The notes under the pieces are model-generated. The model searched no databases, had not been told where the DNA came from, and was given only the letters and a program-made list of their open reading frames with translations. Shown here in pieces: positions 1 through 8,368 of a stretch of DNA of 36,523 nt (the first letter of the stretch is position 1; every line of letters begins with the position of its first letter). The position numbers were made by a program, and so were the translations under genes. The stretch lies in the NCBI GenBank assembly GCA_002299915.1, contig DBOG01000053.1:1-36523 (forward strand), in the 5' to 3' direction. This stretch comes from Proteobacteria bacterium UBA652 (GTDB taxonomy: Bacteria > Pseudomonadota > Gammaproteobacteria > Nitrosococcales > Methylophagaceae).

Positions 1-350
<350 letters not shown>

Positions 351-373
351 ATTTTAGCTTTGTTTAGTTTTGA

Positions 374-402
374 GACCATCCACTAGAATATAGTGGCTAG
401 TC
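374..402 (-). other. Stem-loop in the 16S leader
   Basis: An imperfect inverted repeat lies between boxA and the mature 16S start: CCACTA (380-385) pairs with TAGTGG (391-396) across a five-base loop, and GAC/GTC (374-376/400-402) extends it past a three-base mismatch. Leader hairpins of this kind commonly assist 16S folding or processing. The specific role here is inferred from position only. Confidence 0.4.
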
Positions 403-504
403 TTTACTTCATTTCTGACTTCGTATAAATACTCAATCAGATCCTACTATTTATATATAGCACGATCCAATATAAGCACCCACACATTTGCTTGATATTA
501 CGTT

Positions 505-516
505 TGTTAAAGAGCG
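505..516 (-). promoter_or_regulatory. rrn boxA antitermination site
   Basis: On the minus strand the sequence reads CGCTCTTTAACA, matching the enterobacterial rRNA boxA core GCTCTTTAACA. It lies downstream of the rrn promoter and upstream of 16S, the normal position for NusB/NusE loading of the antitermination complex. Confidence 0.85.
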
Positions 517-570
517 TGTTATTCCCGAAAGAATAACCTTCGCCACATTATCTGTGACAAAGAAGCGAGA

Positions 571-598
571 ATTATACAGCCTCGCTCGAATCTGTCAA
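571..598 (-). promoter_or_regulatory. rRNA operon promoter (P1-like)
   Basis: On the minus strand a consensus -35 TTGACA (593-598) and a consensus -10 TATAAT (571-576) are separated by 16 bp. They are followed by the discriminator TCTCGC, with transcription expected to start near 563-565. An A/T-rich tract lies just upstream (about 600-625), where an UP element would sit. Perfect hexamers with a 16-bp spacer and a GC-rich discriminator are the hallmark of strong, ppGpp-sensitive rRNA promoters. No second clear promoter was found nearer to 16S. Confidence 0.9.
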
Positions 599-675
599 TC
601 TTTTATTTCACCAAACCCACTAAAAATAACTGCAGTTTTCGCTGAAAGAAATGAGCATTCTACAGCTTCTTTTTT

Positions 676-697
676 TTAGGTCAACACCTAATTTTAT
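676..697 (+). terminator. Weak terminator-like hairpin between rrn promoter and tyrS
   Basis: TTAGGT (676-681) pairs with ACCTAA (686-691) over a CAAC loop, followed on the plus strand by a T-rich run (692-697 and beyond). It would act on plus-strand transcripts. On the minus strand (tyrS direction) the trailing bases are adenines, so it is not an obvious tyrS terminator. The short A/T-rich stem makes this a low-confidence call. Confidence 0.25.
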
Positions 698-716
698 TTA
701 TTTTAGGACTGGCAAC

Positions 717-1916
717 TTAAGTCACTGATACCTTGGAAAATCTTCTTTTCCCAACCTGGATAATATGCTGGTGACCTTTATTGATCATGAGGCTTTTATC
801 CTCAATTTTTTTACCTTCAATTTTTACGGCGCCCTGTTTTATCATTCGCATCGCTTCTGAGGTGCTACTGGTAAGCCCTGCATCCTTCAATACATTAGCA
901 ATCATAATCCCCTCTCCCTCTGCTACTAATGTGACTTCAGCAATATCATCTGGGATCTGGCCTTTCTTGAATTGATCTTCAAAGCTTTGCTGCGCTGTTT
1001 GTGCATCAGCTTCACTATGGAAGCGCGCGACAATCTCTTGCGCGAAGGCTTTTTTAATATTTATTGGATTGCCACCAGCGGCAACCTCATTCTTCCATTG
1101 GGCAATATCATCCAAATTTTTAAAACTGAGTAAATCAATATAGCGCCACATGAGTTCATCTGAAATAGACATTAACTTGCCAAAAATATCTTTGGGGCTA
1201 TCATTAATACCAATATAGTTATTTAATGACTTAGACATTTTTTGTACGCCATCTAAGCCTTCTAGTATTGGCATGGTTAAAATACATTGCTGCGATTTAC
1301 CATACGCCTTTTGTAATTCTCGCCCCATTAAAAGATTAAACTTCTGATCGGTTCCGCCTAATTCGACATCTGCTTCTAATATAACTGAATCATAACCTTG
1401 GATGAGAGGATAGAGAAATTCATGGATCGCAATAGGCTGGCCACTTTTATAGCGCTTATCAAAATCATCGCGTTCTAGCATTCTGGCAACGGTATGTTGT
1501 GCCGCCAAGTGAATCATATCCGCCGAGCTCATTTTATTCATCCATTCTGAATTAAATACGACTTGGGTTTTAGCAGGGTCGAGAATTTTGAACACTTGTT
1601 CTTGATACGACTTGGCATTTTCTTGTACTTGTTCTGGCGTCAGCGGTTTACGAGTGACGTTTTTGCCTGTTGGATCGCCGATCATGCCTGTAAAATCACC
1701 AATTAGGAATAAGACCTCATGTCCCAAATCCTGAAAGGTCTTTAACTTATTGAGGAGAACCGTGTGGCCAAGATGTAAATCGGGTGCTGTAGGATCAAAT
1801 CCCGCTTTGATCCGCAAAGGCTTGTCCGTTTTTAATTTTTCGACGAGTTCACTTTCAACTAATATTTCTTCTGCTCCGCGCTGAATTTCAGCTAAGTCTT
1901 TATGTGCAGCCCCCAT
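717..1916 (-). CDS. tyrS: Tyrosine--tRNA ligase
   Basis: This cytoplasmic enzyme charges tRNA-Tyr with tyrosine using ATP. At 399 aa it has the usual length of the compact bacterial class I enzyme. The Rossmann-fold catalytic domain carries the HIGH-type motif HLGH (residues 48-51) after GFDPTAPDL, and the KMSKS loop at residues 226-230. The C-terminal part is an S4-like RNA-binding domain (about 335-399, ending in KRRFSKV). The start at 1916 gives the expected N-terminal helix; the divergent M23 gene begins 123 bp away. The rrn promoter lies immediately downstream on the same strand. The order 16S / tyrS / M23 peptidase / anmK is also known from Pseudomonas. No anomalies seen. Confidence 0.97.
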   Translation of the reverse strand: MGAAHKDLAEIQRGAEEILVESELVEKLKTDKPLRIKAGFDPTAPDLHLGHTVLLNKLKTFQDLGHEVLFLIGDFTGMIGDPTGKNVTRKPLTPEQVQENAKSYQEQVFKILDPAKTQVVFNSEWMNKMSSADMIHLAAQHTVARMLERDDFDKRYKSGQPIAIHEFLYPLIQGYDSVILEADVELGGTDQKFNLLMGRELQKAYGKSQQCILTMPILEGLDGVQKMSKSLNNYIGINDSPKDIFGKLMSISDELMWRYIDLLSFKNLDDIAQWKNEVAAGGNPINIKKAFAQEIVARFHSEADAQTAQQSFEDQFKKGQIPDDIAEVTLVAEGEGIMIANVLKDAGLTSSTSEAMRMIKQGAVKIEGKKIEDKSLMINKGHQHIIQVGKRRFSKVSVT

Positions 1917-2039
1917 TTCCTACTCCATTCAAACAATATAATCGGGTGATCGTACCACAGCCTTTAGTTTTTTCCCTTCCCTTCTCTGTTAAATACTGCG
2001 AAAATTAGCGACTTAATTTTTAATCATAGATAAACATAT

Positions 2040-3662
2040 ATGAAATTGTATTCTTCTTTTTTATCTTTGCTCATTATTATGGGCAGCTTATTTTTAACAA
2101 CGACTGCATTTGCGGATACCACGCCTCGCGGCTGGGTTTGGGAACAAATTACGGTGGGCAAGGATGATAATTTAACGGCGATCTTTTTGCGCAAGGGCTT
2201 GACTGAGCAAGATGTTTATCATATTACCCACATTAGCCCCACACCTGATGCGTTATTTAATCTTAAGCCAGGTCAAAAACTACAATTATCACTGAAGAAG
2301 ACGGCCCCCGATTCATCTCGATTGCAAGGATTACGATTGATGTCTAGTGATGCAGGTGCTTTAGAAATAATCGCAACCGAGTCAGGATTTATTTCCAATC
2401 AATCCTCTAATACGGCAGTTGTTTCTACAGAAGCTGAGACAAAACAGCAAGATCAAGCGGCGAATATCAGTGCGCCCCCCCCTCCACCTCTTTCCAAACC
2501 AGAACCTGTGATTAAACCGACAGCTCAAGCAGAAGCATTAGGATTGGTTTGGAAAGAGGTTATTGTTGAAAAAGATGACAATTTGACCCGACTTTTTCTA
2601 CGTGAAGGCTTAACCGCACAAGATGTTTACCGAGTTACTCAATCAAAACCCGTACCTAAAGCCTTGCTTAACCTTATTCCAGGTCAAACTATTCAGCTTG
2701 CACTACATGACACAGATAGTGGTGCGTTGGCATTACATGAATTACAGTTTGAGATTGATGTGATTAATAGTTTAACCGTTACGGATACAGAAGAAGGTTT
2801 TGTTACAAAAACGATAACCCGAGACATTGAATACCGGGAACTTGAAGCCCATGCACAGATCACAAGCTCTTTATTTTCAGCAGGTAAAGAAGCGGGTTTA
2901 TCCGATAAGGTAATAATGCAACTTGCCTCGCTCTTCAATTGGGATATCGATTTTGCACTTGATATTCGTGAAAATGATAGCTTTAGCCTGATTTATCAAC
3001 AAGGCTTCCTCGATAATGAAAAAATTGATGATGTCACTATTTTAGCTGCTGAGTTTGTTAATCAAGGTCAGTCATATCGTGCTATTCGCTATACTAACAC
3101 CGAAGGAGAAACTGGTTATTTCACTCCTGAGGGTGAAAGTATGCGGAAAGCTTTTATCCGTACACCTCTTGATTTCACACGGATAAGCTCCCCTTTCAAC
3201 TTAAAGCGTCGCCACCCCATTCTGAATCGGATCCGTGCACACAAAGGGGTTGATTATGCCGCGCCACGGGGCACACCTATCAAAGCAGCAGGTAGAGCGA
3301 CCATCCAATCAATTGGTAATCAACGCGGTTATGGCCGCACTATTGTGCTCAAGCATGCAGGTAAATACACCACACTTTATGCTCATATGAAGGGTTTTGC
3401 AAAAGGGCTCCGTAAGGGTTCACGCGTTAAACAAGGACAAACAATTGGTTATGTAGGTAGCTCTGGCCTAGCCACAGGACCGCATTTACATTATGAATTT
3501 CGCATTGATGGCGTCCACCATAATCCGTTAACGGTCAAGCTACCTCGCTCGATCTCCTTGGCAACAAAATACCAAAGTGACTTCAAAGCGAAGGCACAGC
3601 CTTTGATTGCAAAACTGGATACGTTAAACCAAACCTATCTAGCGCGGAGCCAATCAGAATAA
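2040..3662 (+). CDS. M23-family murein DD-endopeptidase with duplicated OapA/LysM-like domains
   Basis: This is a secreted, envelope-acting zinc metallopeptidase (540 aa) expected to cut peptide cross-links in murein during growth or division. Residues 1-26 form a Sec signal peptide ending AFA|D. Two similar modules of about 55 aa follow (roughly 32-86 and 168-223). Both contain KDDNLT, FLR(K/E)GLT and a PGQ motif, which suggests a duplicated OapA/LysM-like glycan-binding domain. A proline-rich linker (about 145-160) separates them. The C-terminal LytM domain keeps the zinc ligands: HxxxD at 401-405 and HLH at 482-484, plus YAHM between them. The active site therefore looks intact, unlike degenerate EnvC/NlpD regulators. 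anmK follows after 3 bp, so the two are probably co-transcribed. An eight-cytosine run lies inside the linker (see findings). The gene resembles the M23 peptidase next to anmK in Pseudomonas. Confidence 0.92.
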   Translation: MKLYSSFLSLLIIMGSLFLTTTAFADTTPRGWVWEQITVGKDDNLTAIFLRKGLTEQDVYHITHISPTPDALFNLKPGQKLQLSLKKTAPDSSRLQGLRLMSSDAGALEIIATESGFISNQSSNTAVVSTEAETKQQDQAANISAPPPPPLSKPEPVIKPTAQAEALGLVWKEVIVEKDDNLTRLFLREGLTAQDVYRVTQSKPVPKALLNLIPGQTIQLALHDTDSGALALHELQFEIDVINSLTVTDTEEGFVTKTITRDIEYRELEAHAQITSSLFSAGKEAGLSDKVIMQLASLFNWDIDFALDIRENDSFSLIYQQGFLDNEKIDDVTILAAEFVNQGQSYRAIRYTNTEGETGYFTPEGESMRKAFIRTPLDFTRISSPFNLKRRHPILNRIRAHKGVDYAAPRGTPIKAAGRATIQSIGNQRGYGRTIVLKHAGKYTTLYAHMKGFAKGLRKGSRVKQGQTIGYVGSSGLATGPHLHYEFRIDGVHHNPLTVKLPRSISLATKYQSDFKAKAQPLIAKLDTLNQTYLARSQSE

Positions 3663-3665
3663 AAC

Positions 3666-4781
3666 ATGCCATATTATATAGGCATTATGTCAGGCACCAG
3701 CTTAGATGGGATTGATGTCGCCTTGGTTGAGAAGCGTTCTGACACGGATAGTATCGCGCTTATCGCTGCGAATACAATGCCATTTCCAGCTGGCCTAGTT
3801 AAGCAAATAAAACATTTTAGTGCCTATCCAGACAATGTTAATTTAATCGATCTTGGTGCCCTCAATATTGCATTGGGCGAAGCCTTTGCCGATGCTGTGC
3901 AACGGCTACTGGAAACTCAATCTATTTCCGCAGAGCACATTCACGCCATCGGCAGCCATGGACAAACCTTATTCCATGCGCCCGATCATGATTTTCCTTT
4001 CAGCATGCAATTAGGGGAGCCCAGTGTCATTGCACAGCGCACAGGGATCACGACAGTCGCAGATTTTCGGCAGCGCGATCTTGCTGCAGGCGGCCAAGGC
4101 GCGCCCTTAGTGCCTGCCTTTCACCATGCTTTATTTCATTCCGTTGACGAGCAGCGCATTATTGTCAATATTGGTGGTATTAGTAATATCACTTTATTAT
4201 CTCGTGATGCAGAACGTGCTGTGATTGGATTTGATACGGGGCCAGGTAATGGGCTATTAGATTCCTGGTATCAACAGCATCATACGGGTAACTTTGATGA
4301 AAATGGGCAATGGGCCGCCGCTGGGAAAGTAAATCCCACCCTATTGGATGATATGCTGTCAGAACCTTACTTTAGCCAAATAGCTCCCAAAAGTACCGGT
4401 AAGGAATACTTTAATCAGGCGTGGTTAAACCACTATTTAAACAAATATAATGATATTTCAAACCAGGATATACAAACTACGCTGACTGCTTTAACAGCGC
4501 ATACTATTGCCCTTTCTATCCAGACTTATATCACCACGGATACCGTGCTTTATATCTGTGGCGGAGGCGCACATAATGCATATTTATTAGCCTTATTACA
4601 GAAGGCATTGCCTACCCTTCTGATTAAAACAACAGAAGCCTTAGGACTTTCACCTGATTCAGTGGAGGCCTGTGCATTTGCTTGGTTAGCAGCACAAACA
4701 ATGGCAAATAAGCCTGGCAATTTACCCAGTGTAACGGGTGCCACAGATTCTGTTGTTTTGGGTGGGATTTACCCTGCCTAA
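3666..4781 (+). CDS. anmK: Anhydro-N-acetylmuramic acid kinase
   Basis: AnmK phosphorylates 1,6-anhydro-N-acetylmuramic acid while opening the anhydro ring, giving MurNAc-6-phosphate for recycling of cell-wall sugars in the cytoplasm. The 371-aa length is typical. The N-terminal phosphate-binding motif GIMSGTSLDGIDVAL begins at residue 6, and the sugar-kinase-like motif GFDTGPGNGLLD and the C-terminal CGGGAHN block are present. It starts 3 bp after the M23 peptidase gene. This pairs a murein hydrolase with an enzyme that recycles murein fragments, a pairing also known in Pseudomonas. The 3' end lies 9 bp from the end of convergent gcvH, with no room for a conventional terminator. Confidence 0.96.
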   Translation: MPYYIGIMSGTSLDGIDVALVEKRSDTDSIALIAANTMPFPAGLVKQIKHFSAYPDNVNLIDLGALNIALGEAFADAVQRLLETQSISAEHIHAIGSHGQTLFHAPDHDFPFSMQLGEPSVIAQRTGITTVADFRQRDLAAGGQGAPLVPAFHHALFHSVDEQRIIVNIGGISNITLLSRDAERAVIGFDTGPGNGLLDSWYQQHHTGNFDENGQWAAAGKVNPTLLDDMLSEPYFSQIAPKSTGKEYFNQAWLNHYLNKYNDISNQDIQTTLTALTAHTIALSIQTYITTDTVLYICGGGAHNAYLLALLQKALPTLLIKTTEALGLSPDSVEACAFAWLAAQTMANKPGNLPSVTGATDSVVLGGIYPA

Positions 4782-4790
4782 AATTTAGGT

Positions 4791-5174
4791 TTAATCGTCA
4801 AGCGTTAGTTCGTAATCTTTTGACGTTAATAAATCCTCAGAATCCTCTATTGCATCGGGCTTCAAACGGAATAACCAGCCTCCACTGAATGGGCCTTCAT
4901 TGACTTGCTCTGGTTCATCTTCTAATGCTGAATTCACAGCAACAATCTCACCCGCAACAGGCATATAAATATCAGAAGCCGCTTTAACAGATTCTAATAA
5001 CATGCAAGCTGCTGCTGCTTCAAATCGTTTGCCTACTTCGGGCAATTCAACGAAGACTAAATCACCTAATTGATCTTGTGCATGGTCGGTAATGCCCACC
5101 GTCAACTCACCATTTTCTTCTTGTCGAACCCACTCGTGGGTTGCAGCATATTTTAGTTCACTCGGATTACTCAT
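4791..5174 (-). CDS. gcvH: Glycine cleavage system H protein (lipoyl carrier)
   Basis: GcvH carries a lipoyl arm that shuttles the aminomethyl group between the P, T and L proteins of glycine cleavage; in some bacteria it also serves as a lipoate donor. At 127 aa it has the standard length. The lipoylation site is the lysine in ESVKAASDIY, and the family motifs HEWV, VGITDHAQDQLGD and FSGGWL are present. The start codon overlaps the malQ stop (ATGA), so it is translationally coupled to the end of the glgC-GH57-malQ operon. gcvP and gcvT are not in the window. An AGGA sequence within the end of malQ can serve as ribosome binding site. The assignment is firm; why it sits in a glucan operon is unknown. 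Confidence 0.95.
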   Translation of the reverse strand: MSNPSELKYAATHEWVRQEENGELTVGITDHAQDQLGDLVFVELPEVGKRFEAAAACMLLESVKAASDIYMPVAGEIVAVNSALEDEPEQVNEGPFSGGWLFRLKPDAIEDSEDLLTSKDYELTLDD

Positions 5175-6634
5175 TCTGGGATCCTGCCATACGTTTCATT
5201 CAATTTTCTCAGTGTTTCAGCGCATTCATTATCTACCATATCCCAATAAAACCGCCACTGCCAATTACCTTCACAAGTGCCTGGCACATTCATCCGATGC
5301 TCGCCATCCAACGATAATATATCCTGCATTGGGATCACTGCCATTTGCGACACCGACTCAATCGCCGTTCGAATCAACAGCCAAGGCATTTCTTCTAGAC
5401 AATTTCGACAATAAACATGCAATTTATCTTTCGTTTCTTGGTCTAATTCTGCATACCAACCTAAGGTCGTATCATTATCATGGGTGCCTGTATAGGCTAT
5501 GCTATCCACCGTGTGATTATGTGGCAAATACGGATTGGTTTCATCATCGCCAAATGCAAAATGTAGGATTTTCATCCCAGGCATGCCATGTTTTTTTCTT
5601 AGCGCCGTTACATCCTCTGTGATAATCCCCAAATCTTCCGCCACCACAGGTAAGCTATCAAACACCTCTAGCATACGATCAAACAACGCTTCTCCTGGTG
5701 CCTTTACCCATTCGCCATCAATCGCCGTCTCACATTCTACTGGGATTTCCCAGCAGGCATCAAAGCCGCGAAAATGATCAATGCGCACCAAATCAAACAT
5801 TTTAAAATGGCTACGCAACCGCGCTTCCCACCATTTAAAATTACTATCAATATGTGCCTGCCATTCAAACAAGGGATTTCCCCAACGCTGACCTGTTTCC
5901 GAGAAATAATCCGGCGGCACACCGGCCACTTTTGTTGGTTGACCCGCTTCATCTAAAGTAAATAATTCAGGCTCTGCCCACACATCCGCACTATCATGTG
6001 CGACAAAAATAGGCATATCACCAAACAATAACACCCCTTTTGATTGGGCATAACAATGCAATTTATGCCATTGTGTATAAAATTGAAATTGCTCAAACCG
6101 ACGTATGTTCAGGGCTGCATGACGCGCCACCTTAATACTTTGCAACGCACTCACTTCTCTATCTCTTAATTCGTCAGGCCATTGAAACCAAGCCGCACCA
6201 TGATGCAGATGTCGAATTTCGCAAAATAACACATACTCTTCCAACCAGGCCGCTTCATCATGACAATAAGCCCGAAAAGCCGCTTGTTCTTCAGCTGTCG
6301 CGTGCTGTGAAAACTGCTGATGAGCTTTCGCCATGAATGCCATACCCTGCAAACCGTCTAATCCAGTAGGCTGTGCCCAGCCTTGCATTTTAATGGTTTG
6401 CGCACACACCAAGGCGCCACTACCCGCATGGGCAGACAAACATTGATAAGGTGAGCCATCGCTATGGGTCGGTCCTAATGGCAACATCTGCCAAACCGTT
6501 ACGCCTGCCGATTCTAAAAAATCAACAAAGCGATAGGCATCAACGCCTAAATCTGCCGATGGCAGACTCGTAATGTGTAGCAACACGCCTGTGCGGCGCT
6601 TATCAAACGGTTCGCTGAGAATGGTTTCTTTCAT
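5171..6634 (-). CDS. malQ: 4-alpha-glucanotransferase (amylomaltase, GH77)
   Basis: This cytoplasmic enzyme transfers alpha-1,4-glucan segments between maltodextrins (disproportionation), adjusting chain length for storage or breakdown of glucan. The 487-aa length fits the shorter bacterial and plant D-enzyme type, without the N-terminal extension of Escherichia coli MalQ. Visible GH77 motifs are RRTGVLLHITSLPS near the start, DMPIFVAHDSADVW, GVPPDYFS, the nucleophile-bearing LVRIDHFRGF, the acid/base-bearing VVAEDLGIIT and GTHDNDT. Its ATG directly follows the stop codon of the GH57 gene, with a GGGGG Shine-Dalgarno sequence inside the GH57 end. Its own stop overlaps gcvH. Co-transcription with glgC and GH57 implies a role in glycogen metabolism more than in uptake of external maltose. 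Confidence 0.96.
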   Translation of the reverse strand: MKETILSEPFDKRRTGVLLHITSLPSADLGVDAYRFVDFLESAGVTVWQMLPLGPTHSDGSPYQCLSAHAGSGALVCAQTIKMQGWAQPTGLDGLQGMAFMAKAHQQFSQHATAEEQAAFRAYCHDEAAWLEEYVLFCEIRHLHHGAAWFQWPDELRDREVSALQSIKVARHAALNIRRFEQFQFYTQWHKLHCYAQSKGVLLFGDMPIFVAHDSADVWAEPELFTLDEAGQPTKVAGVPPDYFSETGQRWGNPLFEWQAHIDSNFKWWEARLRSHFKMFDLVRIDHFRGFDACWEIPVECETAIDGEWVKAPGEALFDRMLEVFDSLPVVAEDLGIITEDVTALRKKHGMPGMKILHFAFGDDETNPYLPHNHTVDSIAYTGTHDNDTTLGWYAELDQETKDKLHVYCRNCLEEMPWLLIRTAIESVSQMAVIPMQDILSLDGEHRMNVPGTCEGNWQWRFYWDMVDNECAETLRKLNETYGRIPE

Positions 6635-8368
6635 TTATCCCCCGCGGCGCATTGTGCCACCTTGCTCGATACCACCACCGCCTTGAGAGACTGTTTGTGA
6701 CAAGCTTTCAGGTACAGCCACACCTAACATTTGATATAGATTAGCCAAATGCAAACGGAATAAACGCTCGAAATCACTGACGCTATCCGCTGAATTATAA
6801 TCACCAAACCACCAGAACCAATCCGAGCCTTCACAAATAGCTAACTGTCGATTTAACGCCTGCATAAAGTCATCGTCAAAATCTTTTTCTGCGACAACAC
6901 GATCATAGGCTTGTTTTGCTTCAATCAGCAGATCCCAACCGCGATTTTTATCACCATCACCAATCCAGGTTGAGAAGGAACCATATACCCAACTCCCCGC
7001 AACTAATTTAGGCAAGGCCGTGGGTTTTACGTCATTCTCCAAACTTTCAGAGAATGTTGTTAATTCTAATTCTGGATGCGTTGATAAGCGTTCATATAAT
7101 GTTTTTAAGAAATAATAGCCGTTATAGGAATAATATTCCCAGGCATTTTCACCATCTAAAATGATTGACGTTACCCGATCCGTTTCGTCTTCCGTACTCG
7201 CCTTAATCGCCAATAAATGATTAATAAAATCATTCACCGCATCATCTGCACCCCAAGTGGTATATTCAAATCCAATCTTATCTGATAATTTATCATCGCG
7301 GAAAAAGCAGGTCGCGCCATCAGTCGTTTGATAAGGCTTATGAATAGAGGCATCTGTTATCTTGGATGCCGAAAAACTATTCCGCAAGGTATTTTCCCCT
7401 GTTGCCGCCCATTCAAAACCATGAGTTTTAATCAGCGAAAGCGTTTCTTCTGATACCGCGCCTTCTGAAGGCCAGCAGCCTTTTGGTCGGAAACCAAAGA
7501 AAGATTCAAACACCCGTAGGCCTTCTTCCATATGCCAATGTGATCGTTCTTCACCACCAGGGTAAACTGTTTCATTCGGTAGCGGTGCGCCAGGCATCGC
7601 TTCATGTGTCGACTTAATATCTAATAATAGTGGGACAATCGGATGCGCATAAGGCGTGACCGATAATTCAACTTTACCGGCTTCTGCTAGGCGACGATAA
7701 CGCGGAATCAAATCCGACATTAATTCACCGATAACGGCCATCAACTGGCGGCGATCATGAAAACTAAAGGCGCGGCCTTTAGTCATCAACTGCTGGATCC
7801 GAACATCCTCTCGGCGTACCGTTTCACCCATCCATGCAAGGTGATACCACACCACCAAGTCGGTTAAATATTGATCGCTGATATAAATCAACCTATCTGG
7901 GTTTTTAATCAATTTCCTAGCAATTTTTGCCAGCGTGACATACGGCGGGAAAGGATCGATTAATTTTTCTTCATTTGCTTTTAAGCAAGCATTAATCAAA
8001 GAAAGTCGATCTTCTGTGCGCACTGAATGCGTCGGCGTATCTAACGCAATCAACAAAGGATCTTTCAGCTGGCCCCGGCCACTAAATCGCGCTTTTAGCT
8101 GGGCATCATAGTCGTCAATCTGTTCCAGTAAGGTCGGCGCAAAGTTAACTACCGCTTTCGCACCCGGCACATTCTCAATATGCCATGCCATATCCACATA
8201 ATCTTTAATGACATGTAGATAAGTCCAAGGGAGTTGATACATCCCTGTCATCGGATCTTGGTAATTCGGCTGGTGCATATGCCAGCATAAAACGACTTTT
8301 AATTTACTTTTATTCTTACTCTTAACTACTTTTTGTTTACTTTGTTTCTTTATCTGGTTATCTGACAT
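6635..8368 (-). CDS. Glycoside hydrolase family 57 protein (alpha-amylase/glucanotransferase-like)
   Basis: GH57 enzymes act on alpha-glucans as amylases, 4-alpha-glucanotransferases or branching enzymes, using a (beta/alpha)7 barrel. The 577-aa protein has the N-terminal motif HMHQP (residues 30-34). The region CWPSEGAVSEE, with the candidate catalytic glutamate, and LDGENAWEYY, with the candidate acid/base aspartate, follow, then SDWFWWFGD near the C-terminal end of the core. There is no signal peptide, but a lysine-rich tail of about 23 residues precedes the core. The C-terminus is a glycine-rich run that overlaps translation signals for malQ. The start overlaps the glgC end by 11 bp. I cannot decide from sequence alone between hydrolase and transferase. 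A GH13 branching enzyme lies next door, so a debranching, chain-shortening or transferase role is more likely than branching. Confidence 0.88.
   Translation of the reverse strand: MSDNQIKKQSKQKVVKSKNKSKLKVVLCWHMHQPNYQDPMTGMYQLPWTYLHVIKDYVDMAWHIENVPGAKAVVNFAPTLLEQIDDYDAQLKARFSGRGQLKDPLLIALDTPTHSVRTEDRLSLINACLKANEEKLIDPFPPYVTLAKIARKLIKNPDRLIYISDQYLTDLVVWYHLAWMGETVRREDVRIQQLMTKGRAFSFHDRRQLMAVIGELMSDLIPRYRRLAEAGKVELSVTPYAHPIVPLLLDIKSTHEAMPGAPLPNETVYPGGEERSHWHMEEGLRVFESFFGFRPKGCWPSEGAVSEETLSLIKTHGFEWAATGENTLRNSFSASKITDASIHKPYQTTDGATCFFRDDKLSDKIGFEYTTWGADDAVNDFINHLLAIKASTEDETDRVTSIILDGENAWEYYSYNGYYFLKTLYERLSTHPELELTTFSESLENDVKPTALPKLVAGSWVYGSFSTWIGDGDKNRGWDLLIEAKQAYDRVVAEKDFDDDFMQALNRQLAICEGSDWFWWFGDYNSADSVSDFERLFRLHLANLYQMLGVAVPESLSQTVSQGGGGIEQGGTMRRGG

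Noticed and set aside
488..679. 63-codon plus-strand reading frame upstream of tyrS's end
   Set aside because: It lies antisense over the rrn promoter and boxA. Its codons follow promoter elements and the translation has no recognisable domain.
5092..5622. 176-codon plus-strand frame over gcvH and malQ
   Set aside because: It is antisense to two genes with strong family matches. The translation is low-complexity and lacks any motif.
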